Below, in pieces: positions 44,314 to 54,821 of a DNA stretch of 64,000 bases; position 1 is the first letter of the stretch; the number at the start of each line of letters is the position of its first letter. Position numbers and translations under genes: made by a program. This stretch comes from Apilactobacillus kunkeei DSM 12361 = ATCC 700308 (GTDB lineage Bacteria > Bacillota > Bacilli > Lactobacillales > Lactobacillaceae), in assembly GCF_001281265.1 (NCBI RefSeq), contig NZ_JXDB01000005.1, positions 1-64,000 of the forward strand, written 5' to 3'. A model generated the notes under the pieces. The model saw only the letters and a program-made list of their open reading frames with translations, did not search any database and was not told the origin of the DNA.

Positions 44314-45042
44314 ATGAAAGTATTGTCTTTAGATACATCCAATCGACAACTAACTGTTGCTATTTTGGATGATGGTCAAATATTAGCGACAGAAACAACT
44401 ACTGTTCATCAAAAACATGCGGAATATTTACTTCCAATTATTGATGAATTAATGACAAAGGTGGACTTAACACCATCGGACTTACAAAGAGTTGTTGTGG
44501 CAGACGGTCCAGGCTCATACACTGGAATTAGAATTGCGACTGCCACAGCTAAAACTTTGGCATACACCTTAGGAATTGAACTAGTAGGTGTATCAAGTTT
44601 GCAAACCTTAGCACTAAACATTAAGCAAGAGGGCAGCCTTGTAATGCCAATTTTTGATGCTAGAAACAATAACGTCTTTTCTGGACTTTATGAAATTAAA
44701 AATGGCGTTCCAGAAAATGTCTTAGAAGACTGTCATACCGACTTTGATAAATGGTTAGACAGAATCGATATCAAAGACAAGACAGTCTATGCTGTTGGTA
44801 CCGACGCACCACATTTTGAAGATGCATTGAAGAATAAGTTTGGAGACAAAGTTATTTTTAGTGATAGTTTTGATAACTTACCACAAGCAGCTAGATTAGG
44901 TTTATATGGACAAACCTTATCACCTGTTGAATACATTCATACATTTGTACCAAGATATTTACGTTTGACTAAAGCTGAAGCAGATTGGAAACAAAATCAT
45001 CCCGGGGAAGAAGTTACTTCATATGTTGAAAAAGTTAATTAA
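44314..45042 (+). CDS. tsaB: t6A biosynthesis protein TsaB
   Basis: The scaffold partner of TsaD in threonylcarbamoyl-adenosine synthesis at tRNA position 37. The 242 residues form an ASKHA-fold (MKVLSLDTSNRQLTVAIL, ADGPGSYTGIRIATATAK). It leads the cluster tsaB-rimI-tsaD; the third gene tsaE is not in the window. RBS GGGAGAC precedes ATG 44314. Confidence 0.95.
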   Translation: MKVLSLDTSNRQLTVAILDDGQILATETTTVHQKHAEYLLPIIDELMTKVDLTPSDLQRVVVADGPGSYTGIRIATATAKTLAYTLGIELVGVSSLQTLALNIKQEGSLVMPIFDARNNNVFSGLYEIKNGVPENVLEDCHTDFDKWLDRIDIKDKTVYAVGTDAPHFEDALKNKFGDKVIFSDSFDNLPQAARLGLYGQTLSPVEYIHTFVPRYLRLTKAEADWKQNHPGEEVTSYVEKVN

Positions 45043-45622
45043 TTGGTATCAGAAAAAATTTGTGAATACCGAGCACCTAATGAAAAAGGAACACCTAAAT
45101 ATCAAGAACCACATCGTAAAGATTAATGGCGATAAGTTTTACTTGGCCAAGGCAATGGTTACCGATATTCCTGAAATGGTTAATATCGAACGTGACGTTT
45201 ACGATGGTAAGGCACCATGGACTGACGAAGCGTTCTTACCTGAGCTAAAGCCACGATTGGATCGCTTTTATTTACTATTACGTCAAGAAGATGAACTAGT
45301 TGCTTTTATCGGTAGTTCTTTAAACGATAAACAGGGAGACTGCCATATCTCAAACGTTGCTGTAAAACCAGAATACCAAGAACGTGGATTAGGTTACTTC
45401 TTAATCGCTAAGATTATTAAGAAGGCTCGTCAATTAAACTATAAGACGGTTTCTTTGGAAGTAAGAATTAGTAACGTTAAAGCTCAAAGATTGTATTCCG
45501 ACTTAGGTTTTAAACAAGTTGGTGTGAAGAAGGGCTACTACGACGGTGATCATGAAGATGCCGTTGATATGGTTTTAGATTTAAGTCTATACGAAACTAT
45601 TCCAAATAACTTTGGAATTTAA
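45023..45622 (+). CDS. rimI: RimI-type N-acetyltransferase
   Basis: A GNAT acetyltransferase, probably acting on the N-terminus of ribosomal protein S18. The 199 residues include the acetyl-CoA loop [15 protein letters not shown] and the RimI motif [18 protein letters not shown]. It overlaps tsaB by 20 bases; no strong RBS is visible, so coupling or a start at ATG 45080 is possible. The N-terminal 35 residues or so are unusually basic compared with the family. Confidence 0.85.
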   Translation: MLKKLINWYQKKFVNTEHLMKKEHLNIKNHIVKINGDKFYLAKAMVTDIPEMVNIERDVYDGKAPWTDEAFLPELKPRLDRFYLLLRQEDELVAFIGSSLNDKQGDCHISNVAVKPEYQERGLGYFLIAKIIKKARQLNYKTVSLEVRISNVKAQRLYSDLGFKQVGVKKGYYDGDHEDAVDMVLDLSLYETIPNNFGI

Positions 45623-45639
45623 TGAAACGAGGTTTTTTT

Positions 45640-46668
45640 GTGCAACCACATATAATTATGTCTTTTGAATCTAGTTGTGATGAAACTAGTGTGGCCATTA
45701 TCGAAGATGGCGAAAAAATATTATCAAACGTTGTTGCAACGCAAATCAATAGTCACAAGCGATTTGGTGGAGTGGTTCCAGAAGTTGCAAGTAGACATCA
45801 TATTGAACAAATCACTATCTGTGTTGAAGATGCAATGAAGCAAGCTGATGTTTCATACGATGACATCGACGCAATCGCGGTGACATATGGTCCAGGACTA
45901 GTCGGTGCGCTCTTAATCGGTGTTACTGCTGCTAAGACCATTGCATGGGCACACAATATCCCATTGATTCCAGTTAACCACATTTCCGGACACATCTTGG
46001 CTAGTCGTTTTGTTACCAAGATTAACTATCCAGCATTAGCATTGGTTGTTTCCGGTGGTCATACTGAATTGGTCCTAATGAAAGAAGAGGGCGACTTCAA
46101 GATTATCGGTGAAACTAGGGATGACGCTGCCGGTGAAGCATACGACAAGGTTGGTCGAGTATTGGGAATTAACTACCCAGCTGGACCTAAGGTTGATGCA
46201 ATGGCTGCTGAAGGTAAAGATACATTTAACTTCCCACGTGCGATGGAAAAAGAAGATAACTTCGACTTTTCATTTAGCGGATTAAAGAGCGCGTTTCTAA
46301 ACACCACTCACCATGCAGATCAAATTCATGAAGAATTGGATAAGAACGATTTAGCAGCTAGTTTCCAAAGCGCAGTCGTTGATGTTTTAGTTGATAAGAC
46401 CACTAGAGCATTACAAGAATATCCAGTTTCTCAATTGATTTTGGCTGGTGGGGTTGCCGCTAATAAGGGTCTTCGTAGTGCTTTAGAAGAAAAAATTGAT
46501 AAGATTGATACAACTGAATTAATTAAGGTGCCAAACAAACTTTGTGGTGATAATGCCGCAATGATTGGTGCAGCCGGATATGTGATGGCAAAGAAAAATG
46601 TCTTTGCTGGCGTTGATTTGAATGCTGACCCAAGTTTGGAATTTGACCTTTTAGAAGATGAAGAATAA
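45640..46668 (+). CDS. tsaD: tRNA threonylcarbamoyltransferase TsaD
   Basis: It transfers the threonylcarbamoyl group to A37 of ANN-decoding tRNAs. The protein has 342 residues from GTG 45640, chosen because GAGG (45629-45632) is 7 bases upstream; ATG 45622 is an alternative adding six residues. It has the metal site HISGH, the N-terminal [13 protein letters not shown] and [10 protein letters not shown]. It completes the tsaB-rimI-tsaD operon before a terminator. Confidence 0.96.
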   Translation: MQPHIIMSFESSCDETSVAIIEDGEKILSNVVATQINSHKRFGGVVPEVASRHHIEQITICVEDAMKQADVSYDDIDAIAVTYGPGLVGALLIGVTAAKTIAWAHNIPLIPVNHISGHILASRFVTKINYPALALVVSGGHTELVLMKEEGDFKIIGETRDDAAGEAYDKVGRVLGINYPAGPKVDAMAAEGKDTFNFPRAMEKEDNFDFSFSGLKSAFLNTTHHADQIHEELDKNDLAASFQSAVVDVLVDKTTRALQEYPVSQLILAGGVAANKGLRSALEEKIDKIDTTELIKVPNKLCGDNAAMIGAAGYVMAKKNVFAGVDLNADPSLEFDLLEDEE

Positions 46669-46703
46669 AAAAAGATGAATCCGTTTTGGATTCATCTTTT
46701 TTG
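46668..46703. terminator. Bidirectional terminator between tsaD and the ABC-F gene
   Basis: AAAAAGATGAATCC pairs with GGATTCATCTTTTT over a short loop, with A- and T-runs suitable for both convergent genes. Confidence 0.9.
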
Positions 46704-46704
46704 T

Positions 46705-48651
46705 TTATTCAAGTTTCATCATTGCGTTTTCCCAATCGGTTTCAATCTTTTCAATCTTAGAGTTGATATCGGTTAGTTTAGCTTGCAAATCATTCAACTT
46801 TTCAATGTCATTTAAGTTTTCTGGTTTAACCATTTCTGCTTCAATGGACGATTTATCTTTTTGGGAAGCATCTAGTTGTTCTTCTAAATCTTCAACTTGA
46901 CGTTTAAGTTTTCTTTGCTTCTTTTGTAACTCTTTGTTAGCAATGAACTCTTTTTGATTTTGTGACTTTGGCTTGGGGTCTTCAACCTCTTTGTCCTTAG
47001 CTTGTTCTTCTTTTTTGTGTTCTTCAATGGCCGCTTGTTCTTCCTTCTTTTCTACATAATAGTTGTAGTTACCAAGGAATAGTTCGCTACCATCAGGGGA
47101 TAGCTCGACAATTTGAGTGGCTAACTTATTGATGAAGTATCTATCATGAGATACAAATAAAATGGTTCCATCGAAACTGATCAATGCGTTTTCTAGCACT
47201 TCTCTACTATCGATATCCAAATGGTTTGTAGGTTCATCTAGGATTAAGAAGTTATCGTGATTCATGGATAGCTTAGTCAAAACTAGGCGGGCCTTTTCAC
47301 CACCAGAAAGGTTACCAACCACTTTTTCAACGTCTTCACCAGAGAACAAGAAACTACCTAGGATTGAACGAATGCGTTGTTCAGGATAAGTAGGGTAGTC
47401 GTCCCAGATTTCATTTAAGACAGTCTTGTTAGGATGTAGGTTATCTTGGTGTTGGTCGTAGTAACCGATTTGGACGACGGTACCACGTTCGATTTCACCA
47501 GATTGGAGTGGCAATTGTTTCATGATGGTCTTTAGCAATGTTGATTTACCGATTCCGTTTGGTCCAATCAATGCGACCGCTTGATTACGTTTAACATCAA
47601 TATTGATATTTTTAGATAGGATTTGGTGATTGTATCCAATTGCAGCATCACGAATGTTTAAAACGACGTTTCCACTTTGTTTTTCAGGAGTAAATGAAAG
47701 ACGAGCGGATTTATCATCACGAGTTGGTGCCGCTATTTTTTCCATCTTTTCCAATTGAGTTCTTCTTGATTGAGCTCGATTGGTAGTTGATGCACGAACA
47801 ATGTTTTTATCAACGAACTCCTGCATCTCTTTGATTTTCTTTTGTTGTTTTTCGTATTCCTTTAGTTGATGTTGGTAATTTAGTTTCTTTTGTTCAACAT
47901 AACTGGAGTAGTTTCCAACATAATGAGTCATGTGACCTTGTGATAAGTCGTAGACTTGATCAACAATCTTATCCATGAAGAAACGGTCATGAGAGATAAT
48001 TAGAAGGGCACCATGATAACTCTTTAGATAATCTTCCAGCCAACTGATGGTTTTAACATCAATATGGTTGGTAGGTTCGTCTAGAATCAATAGGTCCTTC
48101 TTTTGTAGAAGTAGTTTTGCCATCGCTAATTGGGTTTGTTGACCACCTGATAGCTCACTAATTTTATGATTGTACATTTCTTCACCGAAGCCAAACCCGT
48201 TTAGGACGGCCTTGATTTCGGCTTGATAAGAAAAACCATTTTTAGCGGTAAACTCAGCTTGGAGTTGGTCATAAGTTTGTGAAACTTCTGCCAGCTTTTC
48301 TGGATTCGAGTTGACGTTTGGGTCAGCCATTTTGTTTTCGTATTCGTGAATTTTATTTTCTAAAGCGATTAAATCAGCAAAGACATTGGTCATTTCTTCA
48401 ATGATGGTGTCATCAGAAGTTAGACCAGTATTTTGAGCTAAGTATCCAATGGTGATACCTTTTTTGGTGGTGACTTCACCTTCATCGATTGGTTCATCGC
48501 CCAAAATCATTTTCACTAATGTTGACTTACCAGCACCGTTTCTACCAACCAAGGCAACCTTGCTGTTTTCTTCGATACTCAAGTTAACGCTTGTGAAAAG
48601 ATCTTGCCCACCAAATCGTTTTGTCATTTTATTTGCTTGTAAAATAATCAT
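46705..48651 (-). CDS. ABC-F family ATPase (YdiF-like)
   Basis: A soluble twin-ATPase without membrane domains; ABC-F proteins act on the ribosome. The 648 residues have two ABC cassettes with Walker A GRNGAGKST and GPNGIGKST, signatures LSGGQQTQLAM and LSGGEKARLVL, the linker between them, and a C-terminal coiled coil (about 540-648). I chose the start at 48651 since AGGAGG lies 8 bases upstream; the in-frame GTG at 48660 overlaps the RBS. An antibiotic-resistance role is not indicated by sequence alone. It is divergent from rex. Confidence 0.9.
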   Translation of the reverse strand: MIILQANKMTKRFGGQDLFTSVNLSIEENSKVALVGRNGAGKSTLVKMILGDEPIDEGEVTTKKGITIGYLAQNTGLTSDDTIIEEMTNVFADLIALENKIHEYENKMADPNVNSNPEKLAEVSQTYDQLQAEFTAKNGFSYQAEIKAVLNGFGFGEEMYNHKISELSGGQQTQLAMAKLLLQKKDLLILDEPTNHIDVKTISWLEDYLKSYHGALLIISHDRFFMDKIVDQVYDLSQGHMTHYVGNYSSYVEQKKLNYQHQLKEYEKQQKKIKEMQEFVDKNIVRASTTNRAQSRRTQLEKMEKIAAPTRDDKSARLSFTPEKQSGNVVLNIRDAAIGYNHQILSKNINIDVKRNQAVALIGPNGIGKSTLLKTIMKQLPLQSGEIERGTVVQIGYYDQHQDNLHPNKTVLNEIWDDYPTYPEQRIRSILGSFLFSGEDVEKVVGNLSGGEKARLVLTKLSMNHDNFLILDEPTNHLDIDSREVLENALISFDGTILFVSHDRYFINKLATQIVELSPDGSELFLGNYNYYVEKKEEQAAIEEHKKEEQAKDKEVEDPKPKSQNQKEFIANKELQKKQRKLKRQVEDLEEQLDASQKDKSSIEAEMVKPENLNDIEKLNDLQAKLTDINSKIEKIETDWENAMMKLE

Positions 48652-48746
48652 AAAATTCACCTCCTAATTCTCTTGTATTATCAGTAATAATGACTATTTT
48701 AGCATATTATGACCAATAAATTAAAATGTTCAATCCATTTTAGTAG

Positions 48747-48764
48747 ATGATAATATTTTCACAA
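48747..48764. promoter_or_regulatory. Candidate Rex operator overlapping the rex promoter
   Basis: ATGATAATATTTTCACAA matches the Rex consensus TTGTGAA-N4-TTCACAA perfectly in the right half and in 4 of 7 positions in the left half. It overlaps a -35-like TTCACA (48758-48763) that pairs with TAGAAT (48780-48785) at 16 bp. Confidence 0.5.
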
Positions 48765-48820
48765 ACTTTGTTTTTATGATAGAATACATAAATGTTATGA
48801 AAGATTCGGGAGGGAACATT

Positions 48821-49453
48821 TTGGATATTAAAATTCCTAGGGCAACGGCTAAAAGATTGCCTATGTATTATCGATATCTTAGCGGTTTACACGACGCGAA
48901 AATAAAGAGAATATCCTCTAGTACTTTTGCTGAAGCAGTGCAAGTTGATTCAGCAACCATTAGAAGAGATTTATCTTATTTTGGAGCTCTTGGAAAACGT
49001 GGATATGGATACGAAGTTGATAATTTATTAGACTTCTTCAAGAAGATTCTAAATCAAGATCACTTAACAAATGTTGCATTAGTCGGTTTAGGTAATTTGG
49101 GTCAAGCCTTACTACACTTTAATTTTCACAAAGATAGTAACGTAAGAATCTCAGCTGCCTTCGATATTCATGACGACATGATTAACACTGTTCAAAGTGG
49201 TGTACCAGTATACGATGTTAAAGACTTACAAGAACAATTAAGAGATCAACAAATTGAAGTAGTCATTTTTACTGTTCCAGCAACCGTAGTTCAAGACCTA
49301 TGTGATGAAGCCGTAAATGGTGGAGCTAAGGGTATCATGAACTTTACTTCAAAACGTTTATCAGTTCCCAAAAATGTTAGAGTACAAAACGTTGATTTAA
49401 CTAACGAATTACAAACTTTAATTTACTTCATTGAACACTATGAAGGTGAATAA
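48821..49453 (+). CDS. rex: Redox-sensing repressor Rex
   Basis: It senses the NADH/NAD+ ratio and represses fermentation and redox genes when NADH is low. The 210 residues have an N-terminal winged helix ([36 protein letters not shown]) and a Rossmann NADH domain GLGNLGQAL. The start is TTG 48821, with GGGAGG just upstream; the extended frame to 48776 begins at an ATG with no RBS. Its promoter may be self-regulated (see the candidate operator). Confidence 0.94.
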   Translation: MDIKIPRATAKRLPMYYRYLSGLHDAKIKRISSSTFAEAVQVDSATIRRDLSYFGALGKRGYGYEVDNLLDFFKKILNQDHLTNVALVGLGNLGQALLHFNFHKDSNVRISAAFDIHDDMINTVQSGVPVYDVKDLQEQLRDQQIEVVIFTVPATVVQDLCDEAVNGGAKGIMNFTSKRLSVPKNVRVQNVDLTNELQTLIYFIEHYEGE

Positions 49454-49456
49454 GCA

Positions 49457-49488
49457 AGATGAGCCGTTGGCCCATCTTTTTTTGTTGG
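49457..49488 (+). terminator. Terminator after rex
   Basis: AGATGAGCC pairs with GGCCCATCT (one A-C mismatch) over a 3-nt loop, followed by TTTTTTT. Confidence 0.85.
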
Positions 49489-49515
49489 ATTATATCGTGT
49501 ATCAAGTAAAAATTC

Positions 49516-49544
49516 TTGCATCTAAAACTAAAAAATAATATATT
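49516..49544 (+). promoter_or_regulatory. Promoter of groESL
   Basis: -35 TTGCAT (49516-49521), 17-bp spacer, -10 TATATT (49539-49544). The predicted start is about 49551, a few bases before the CIRCE element. Confidence 0.7.
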
Positions 49545-49555
49545 ATTTATAGTGA

Positions 49556-49582
49556 TTAGCACTTATAATAATTGACTGCTAA
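49556..49582. promoter_or_regulatory. CIRCE operator (HrcA site), imperfect
   Basis: TTAGCACTT-N9-GACTGCTAA fits the CIRCE consensus TTAGCACTC-N9-GAGTGCTAA with one mismatch per arm. It lies between promoter and groES RBS, as expected for HrcA repression of the chaperonin operon. hrcA is not in the window. Confidence 0.88.
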
Positions 49583-49624
49583 TACTGATAAAAAGCATAA
49601 AAAAACAAAGTGAGGTCAAGCAAA

Positions 49625-49909
49625 ATGTTAAAACCATTGGGTGATCGTGTAATTATTGAAGCACAAGAAGCTAAAGAAGAAACAGTTGGAGGCATTGTGT
49701 TAGCAAATAATGCTAAAGAAAAACCACAAACTGGTAAAGTTGTTGCCGTTGGAAACGGCAGAGTTTTAGACAATGGCCAAACTGTTGCACCAGAAGTTAA
49801 GAAGGGTGACGAAGTTGTTTACGACAAGTACTCAGGTACTTCTGTAGACTACGATGGTCAAAAATATTTAGTACTAAAAGAAAGTGACATTTTAGCTGTC
49901 GTTGAATAA
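49625..49909 (+). CDS. groES: Co-chaperonin GroES
   Basis: The 10-kDa lid of GroEL, with 94 residues. The start motif [19 protein letters not shown] and mobile loop [17 protein letters not shown] are typical. ATG 49625 follows GTGAGGTC; the frame starting at 49610 is an extension through the RBS. It is co-transcribed with groEL under HrcA/CIRCE control. Confidence 0.97.
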   Translation: MLKPLGDRVIIEAQEAKEETVGGIVLANNAKEKPQTGKVVAVGNGRVLDNGQTVAPEVKKGDEVVYDKYSGTSVDYDGQKYLVLKESDILAVVE

Positions 49910-49942
49910 TAGATAAAACGAAATTATTAATGAGGTGAATAA

Positions 49943-51559
<1,617 letters not shown>

Positions 51560-51560
51560 T

Positions 51561-51592
51561 AAAAAAGGATTCCTTTGGGAATCCTTTTTTTG
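51561..51592 (+). terminator. Terminator of groESL
   Basis: AAAAAAGGATTCC pairs with GGAATCCTTTTTT over a 4-nt loop, directly after groEL. Confidence 0.92.
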
Positions 51593-51599
51593 TTTAACC

Positions 51600-51628
51600 T
51601 TGTTTTTAATCTGTTACATTTGTATAAT
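51600..51628 (+). promoter_or_regulatory. tagO promoter with WalR-like repeat
   Basis: -35 TTGTTT (51600-51605), 17-bp spacer, -10 TATAAT (51623-51628). Inside it, TGTTTT (51601-51606) and TGTTAC (51612-51617) are 11 bp apart, a one-mismatch WalR box; CTGTTACATTT is shared with the LCP-EamA gap. Confidence 0.55.
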
Positions 51629-51664
51629 TTATTAATAGTATTATAAAACGAAAGGATAACAGTT

Positions 51665-52762
51665 ATGCTAAAATTCGAAATTATCGTTTCCCTTTTCGCG
51701 ACAATGTTAATTTCTGCTGTGGTAACGCCGTTTATTAGAAAATTAGCATTTCGCTGGGGAGCTATCGATAGTCCAAATAAGCGAAGAATGAATAAAATTC
51801 CCATGCCGACATTAGGAGGTTTGGCAATTTTTGTGTCATACACAATTGCCACATTGTTCCTATTAAGGTCGCAAATGCCAACCCATCAACTTTATGGGAT
51901 GTTTGCAGGCCAAGTAGTTATCATTATTACAGGGGTAATCGATGACATCATTGTATTAAAACCACGTCAAAAGGTATTTGGGATTAGTTTAGCAGCAATT
52001 ATTGTCTATTTCTTCGGAAACATTCAAATGAGTAATGTATCGTTACCATTCATTGGAACATTTAGTCTGGGATGGTTCAGTTTACCAATTACTCTAATTT
52101 GGATTTTAGCAATCACTAACGCCGTTAACTTAATTGATGGTCTGGATGGATTAGCAACGGGGGTCGCAGTTATTGCCTTGACCACCATGGGAATTACAGG
52201 CTTTTTCTTCCTAAACGTTGGAAACGTCTACGTTTCAATCATGATTTTTGCACTAGTTGCAGCATGTTTAGGATTTTTACCTTACAATTTCTTCCCAGCT
52301 AGAATCTATCTAGGGGATACAGGATCATTGTTCATCGGTTTCATGATTTCAATTTTTTCATTGAACGGATTGAAGAATGCCACATTCATTACCGTCATTA
52401 TTCCGGTAATTATCCTGGGTGTCCCAATCACCGATACTATTTACGCAATCTTACGTAGAATGTTAAACAAACAACCAATCATGCATGCTGACAAACGACA
52501 CTTACATCACCGTTTGATGCAAATCGGATTGACTCACCGTCAAACCGTATTGGTAATCTATGGAATTGCATTGATTTTCTCATTCATTTCATTGTTATAT
52601 CCAATCTCAACAATTTGGGGTTCCATTTTACTAACGATTGCAACGTTAATCGGGTTGGAGCTATTCGTTGAATCAATCGGTTTAGCGGGTAAGGACAGAC
52701 AACCATTACTAAACGCAATTAAAAAAGTCGTTAAAGAAAACACAAGTAAAGATAACCACTAA
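51665..52762 (+). CDS. tagO: Undecaprenyl-phosphate GlcNAc-1-phosphate transferase
   Basis: It starts wall teichoic acid (and related polymer) synthesis by placing GlcNAc-1-phosphate on the lipid carrier. The 365 residues have about 11 membrane helices and MraY/WecA motifs: DSPNKRRMN (near 38-46), NLIDGLDGLATG and LGDTGSLFIGF, with the Mg-binding Asp residues, and HADKRHLHHRL in the loop near the C-terminus. It works upstream of the TagA-like enzyme (3933-4664) and the LCP ligase (11551-12645). Confidence 0.93.
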   Translation: MLKFEIIVSLFATMLISAVVTPFIRKLAFRWGAIDSPNKRRMNKIPMPTLGGLAIFVSYTIATLFLLRSQMPTHQLYGMFAGQVVIIITGVIDDIIVLKPRQKVFGISLAAIIVYFFGNIQMSNVSLPFIGTFSLGWFSLPITLIWILAITNAVNLIDGLDGLATGVAVIALTTMGITGFFFLNVGNVYVSIMIFALVAACLGFLPYNFFPARIYLGDTGSLFIGFMISIFSLNGLKNATFITVIIPVIILGVPITDTIYAILRRMLNKQPIMHADKRHLHHRLMQIGLTHRQTVLVIYGIALIFSFISLLYPISTIWGSILLTIATLIGLELFVESIGLAGKDRQPLLNAIKKVVKENTSKDNH

Positions 52763-52794
52763 AAAAAGAATGGCCATTTGGTCATTCTTTTTTG
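52761..52794. terminator. Bidirectional terminator between tagO and the IMPACT-family gene
   Basis: AAAAAAAGAATGGCC pairs with GGTCATTCTTTTTTT (one G-T) over a short loop. Its 3' part overlaps the end of the minus-strand gene. Confidence 0.88.
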
Positions 52795-53432
52795 TATGGA
52801 TCATAATCAACTTCAAAGTATTTTTCATCGCCATCATGCATTTCGACACGACCGTTTAGTAAATCAATTACTTTTTGTTTAAACTCTTCAACCTTGGGAT
52901 TATCGATGGCAACGATTACGGAAACCTTGTCGGTATATTGAGTGTCGATAATGTTAATGCCGTTTTCCTCTAGGTGGTAATTTAATTGATCAAATAAGTT
53001 GTAGGCAACGTCGATAGTGATTTCTGTTTGTAAAATTTTTTTGACGATGCCGACGTGTTCGATGGCCTTGGTGGTGGCATTACTGTATGCGCGAATTAAA
53101 CCACCGGCACCTAGTTTAATGCCACCAAAGTATCTGGTAACGACGGCAGCGGTGTTGTGCACGCCAATGTTTTTTAACGCTTCTAGGATGGGCACACCAG
53201 CAGTTCCTGATGGTTCACCGTTATCACTAGCGCGTTGAATGGAGTCGTCTTGGCCAATCACATAGGCATGACAGTTGTGAGTGGCTTTTTTATGTTCTTC
53301 TTTGACGCTATTAACGAAAGCCATTGCTTCACCTTCGTTTGATACTCTAGCGATTGAACAGATGAATTGTGATTTTTTGATATCAATCTCGTTGACACCA
53401 TTTTCTTTAATTGTGAGATAATCTTTTTCCAT
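52782..53432 (-). CDS. IMPACT/YigZ family protein
   Basis: A conserved 216-residue protein with the N-terminal IMPACT domain (KSQFICSIARV, ATHNCHAYVIG, DNGEPSGTAG, TRYFGGIKLGAGGLIRAYS) and a C-terminal ferredoxin-like DUF1949 domain. The function in bacteria is not established; eukaryotic IMPACT affects translation regulation. It is divergent from comFA, as yvyE is near the com region in Bacillus. Its RBS upstream of 53432 on the minus strand is GAGGTG. Confidence 0.9.
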   Translation of the reverse strand: MEKDYLTIKENGVNEIDIKKSQFICSIARVSNEGEAMAFVNSVKEEHKKATHNCHAYVIGQDDSIQRASDNGEPSGTAGVPILEALKNIGVHNTAAVVTRYFGGIKLGAGGLIRAYSNATTKAIEHVGIVKKILQTEITIDVAYNLFDQLNYHLEENGINIIDTQYTDKVSVIVAIDNPKVEEFKQKVIDLLNGRVEMHDGDEKYFEVDYDPYKKE

Positions 53433-53489
53433 TTAGATGTTTTCACCTCAGAATTTATCTTTTTTGCGTACTTAATTATGGTGATAATT

Positions 53490-54821
53490 ATGATTAAAGA
53501 TGTTTCTGAATTATACGGGAGACAAGTCAACGCCACGATGGTGGATGACAGTCTCTTAAATAACTCTATTGTTCATAAATACGTTCCAATTAAGGTTAAC
53601 AGTAACAATATCTATTGTAAACGATGTGGCCAAAAAACGCCCGTAAACAGGTGTAATTTGCCAAATAATAACTATTATTGTCCAGTCTGCATCAATTTGG
53701 ATCGAGTAACCAAAAGCATTCCATTAGTGTACGCTGATGAGCCAAATGATTTTGAGATTAAGCAGCCTGTTTTAACATGGCAGGGGCAATTGACTAATGA
53801 GCAAAAGAAGTGTTCCAGAGATATTATCGAAGTCTTCGAAAACAAAAAGACGCACCTATTGTGGGCGGTTACCGGAGCAGGGAAGACTGAAATGTTGTTT
53901 CCGGGAATCGAAAAAGCATTAACTGAGGGCAAACGCGTTGGTATTGCATCGCCACGTGTGGATGTTTGTGTTGAACTATACCCGAGAATTAAGGAGGCGT
54001 TTACCAACACATCGATGATTCTTCTACACGGCTGTAATCCACAACCGTATCACTATGCGCAGTTGACAATTTGCACTACCCATCAACTATTACGATTTTA
54101 TCGAGCCTTTGACGTATTGATTATCGATGAGGTCGATTCCTTTCCGTTTGTAAATAACGACGGATTACACTTTGCGGTAGAAAATGCGACGAAACAAATT
54201 AGTGCCAAGTTGTTTTTAACGGCTACACCGACCAATGAAATGACGAAGAAGATAAGGTCCAACAAACTATCAGCTAGCTACTTACCAATTCGATTTCATC
54301 GTCATTTATTACCGGAAATTAAATTAAAGTACACAAAGAAGTGGCGCGAGAATTTAAAGAAACAAAAATTGCCGAGGTTACTACTACATAAGATTGACGA
54401 AAAGATTAAAGAAAACCAACGCTTTTTATTGTTTGTTCCTCGCATTGCCGATTTAAAAACAATTAGTGATATTTTAGCCAAGCATTTTGACGGCAGTAAA
54501 TGGGAGACCGTCTTTTCTAGTGATGACAAACGAATGGAGAAGGTATCCGATATGCGTGAACAACGCAAACTGTTTTTGATTACTACCACCATTTTGGAAC
54601 GAGGCGTTACCTTTCCTGGAATTGATGTGATCGTATTCGGGGCAGAAGATGAGGTCTTTTCAACTTCATCATTGGTGCAAATAGCTGGAAGAGTGGGTAG
54701 AAAACTAGATCGACCGACTGGGGAGGTATTGTTTCTAGCCGAGGAAAACACGCTGGCCATTAAGAGTTCGATTAATCAGATTAAGTATATGAATAAGAAG
54801 GCGAAAAAATTAAATGGATAG
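53490..54821 (+). CDS. comFA: Competence DNA helicase ComFA
   Basis: A membrane-associated DEAD-box-like ATPase helping single-stranded DNA uptake in transformation. The 443 residues have an N-terminal four-Cys zinc finger (CKRCGQKT...YYCPVC), Walker A AVTGAGKTEM, DEVD box IIDEVDSFP, and motif VI QIAGRVGRK. I prefer ATG 53490, which has GGTGA upstream; ATG 53478 lacks an RBS. It overlaps comFC by 8 bases. Codon use is less biased than in neighbouring housekeeping genes, consistent with low expression. Confidence 0.93.
   Translation: MIKDVSELYGRQVNATMVDDSLLNNSIVHKYVPIKVNSNNIYCKRCGQKTPVNRCNLPNNNYYCPVCINLDRVTKSIPLVYADEPNDFEIKQPVLTWQGQLTNEQKKCSRDIIEVFENKKTHLLWAVTGAGKTEMLFPGIEKALTEGKRVGIASPRVDVCVELYPRIKEAFTNTSMILLHGCNPQPYHYAQLTICTTHQLLRFYRAFDVLIIDEVDSFPFVNNDGLHFAVENATKQISAKLFLTATPTNEMTKKIRSNKLSASYLPIRFHRHLLPEIKLKYTKKWRENLKKQKLPRLLLHKIDEKIKENQRFLLFVPRIADLKTISDILAKHFDGSKWETVFSSDDKRMEKVSDMREQRKLFLITTTILERGVTFPGIDVIVFGAEDEVFSTSSLVQIAGRVGRKLDRPTGEVLFLAEENTLAIKSSINQIKYMNKKAKKLNG

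Noticed and set aside
46705-48651. Antibiotic-resistance ABC-F gene
   Set aside because: The layout and genomic position match the housekeeping YdiF-like group beside rex; no resistance-specific linker can be argued by eye.
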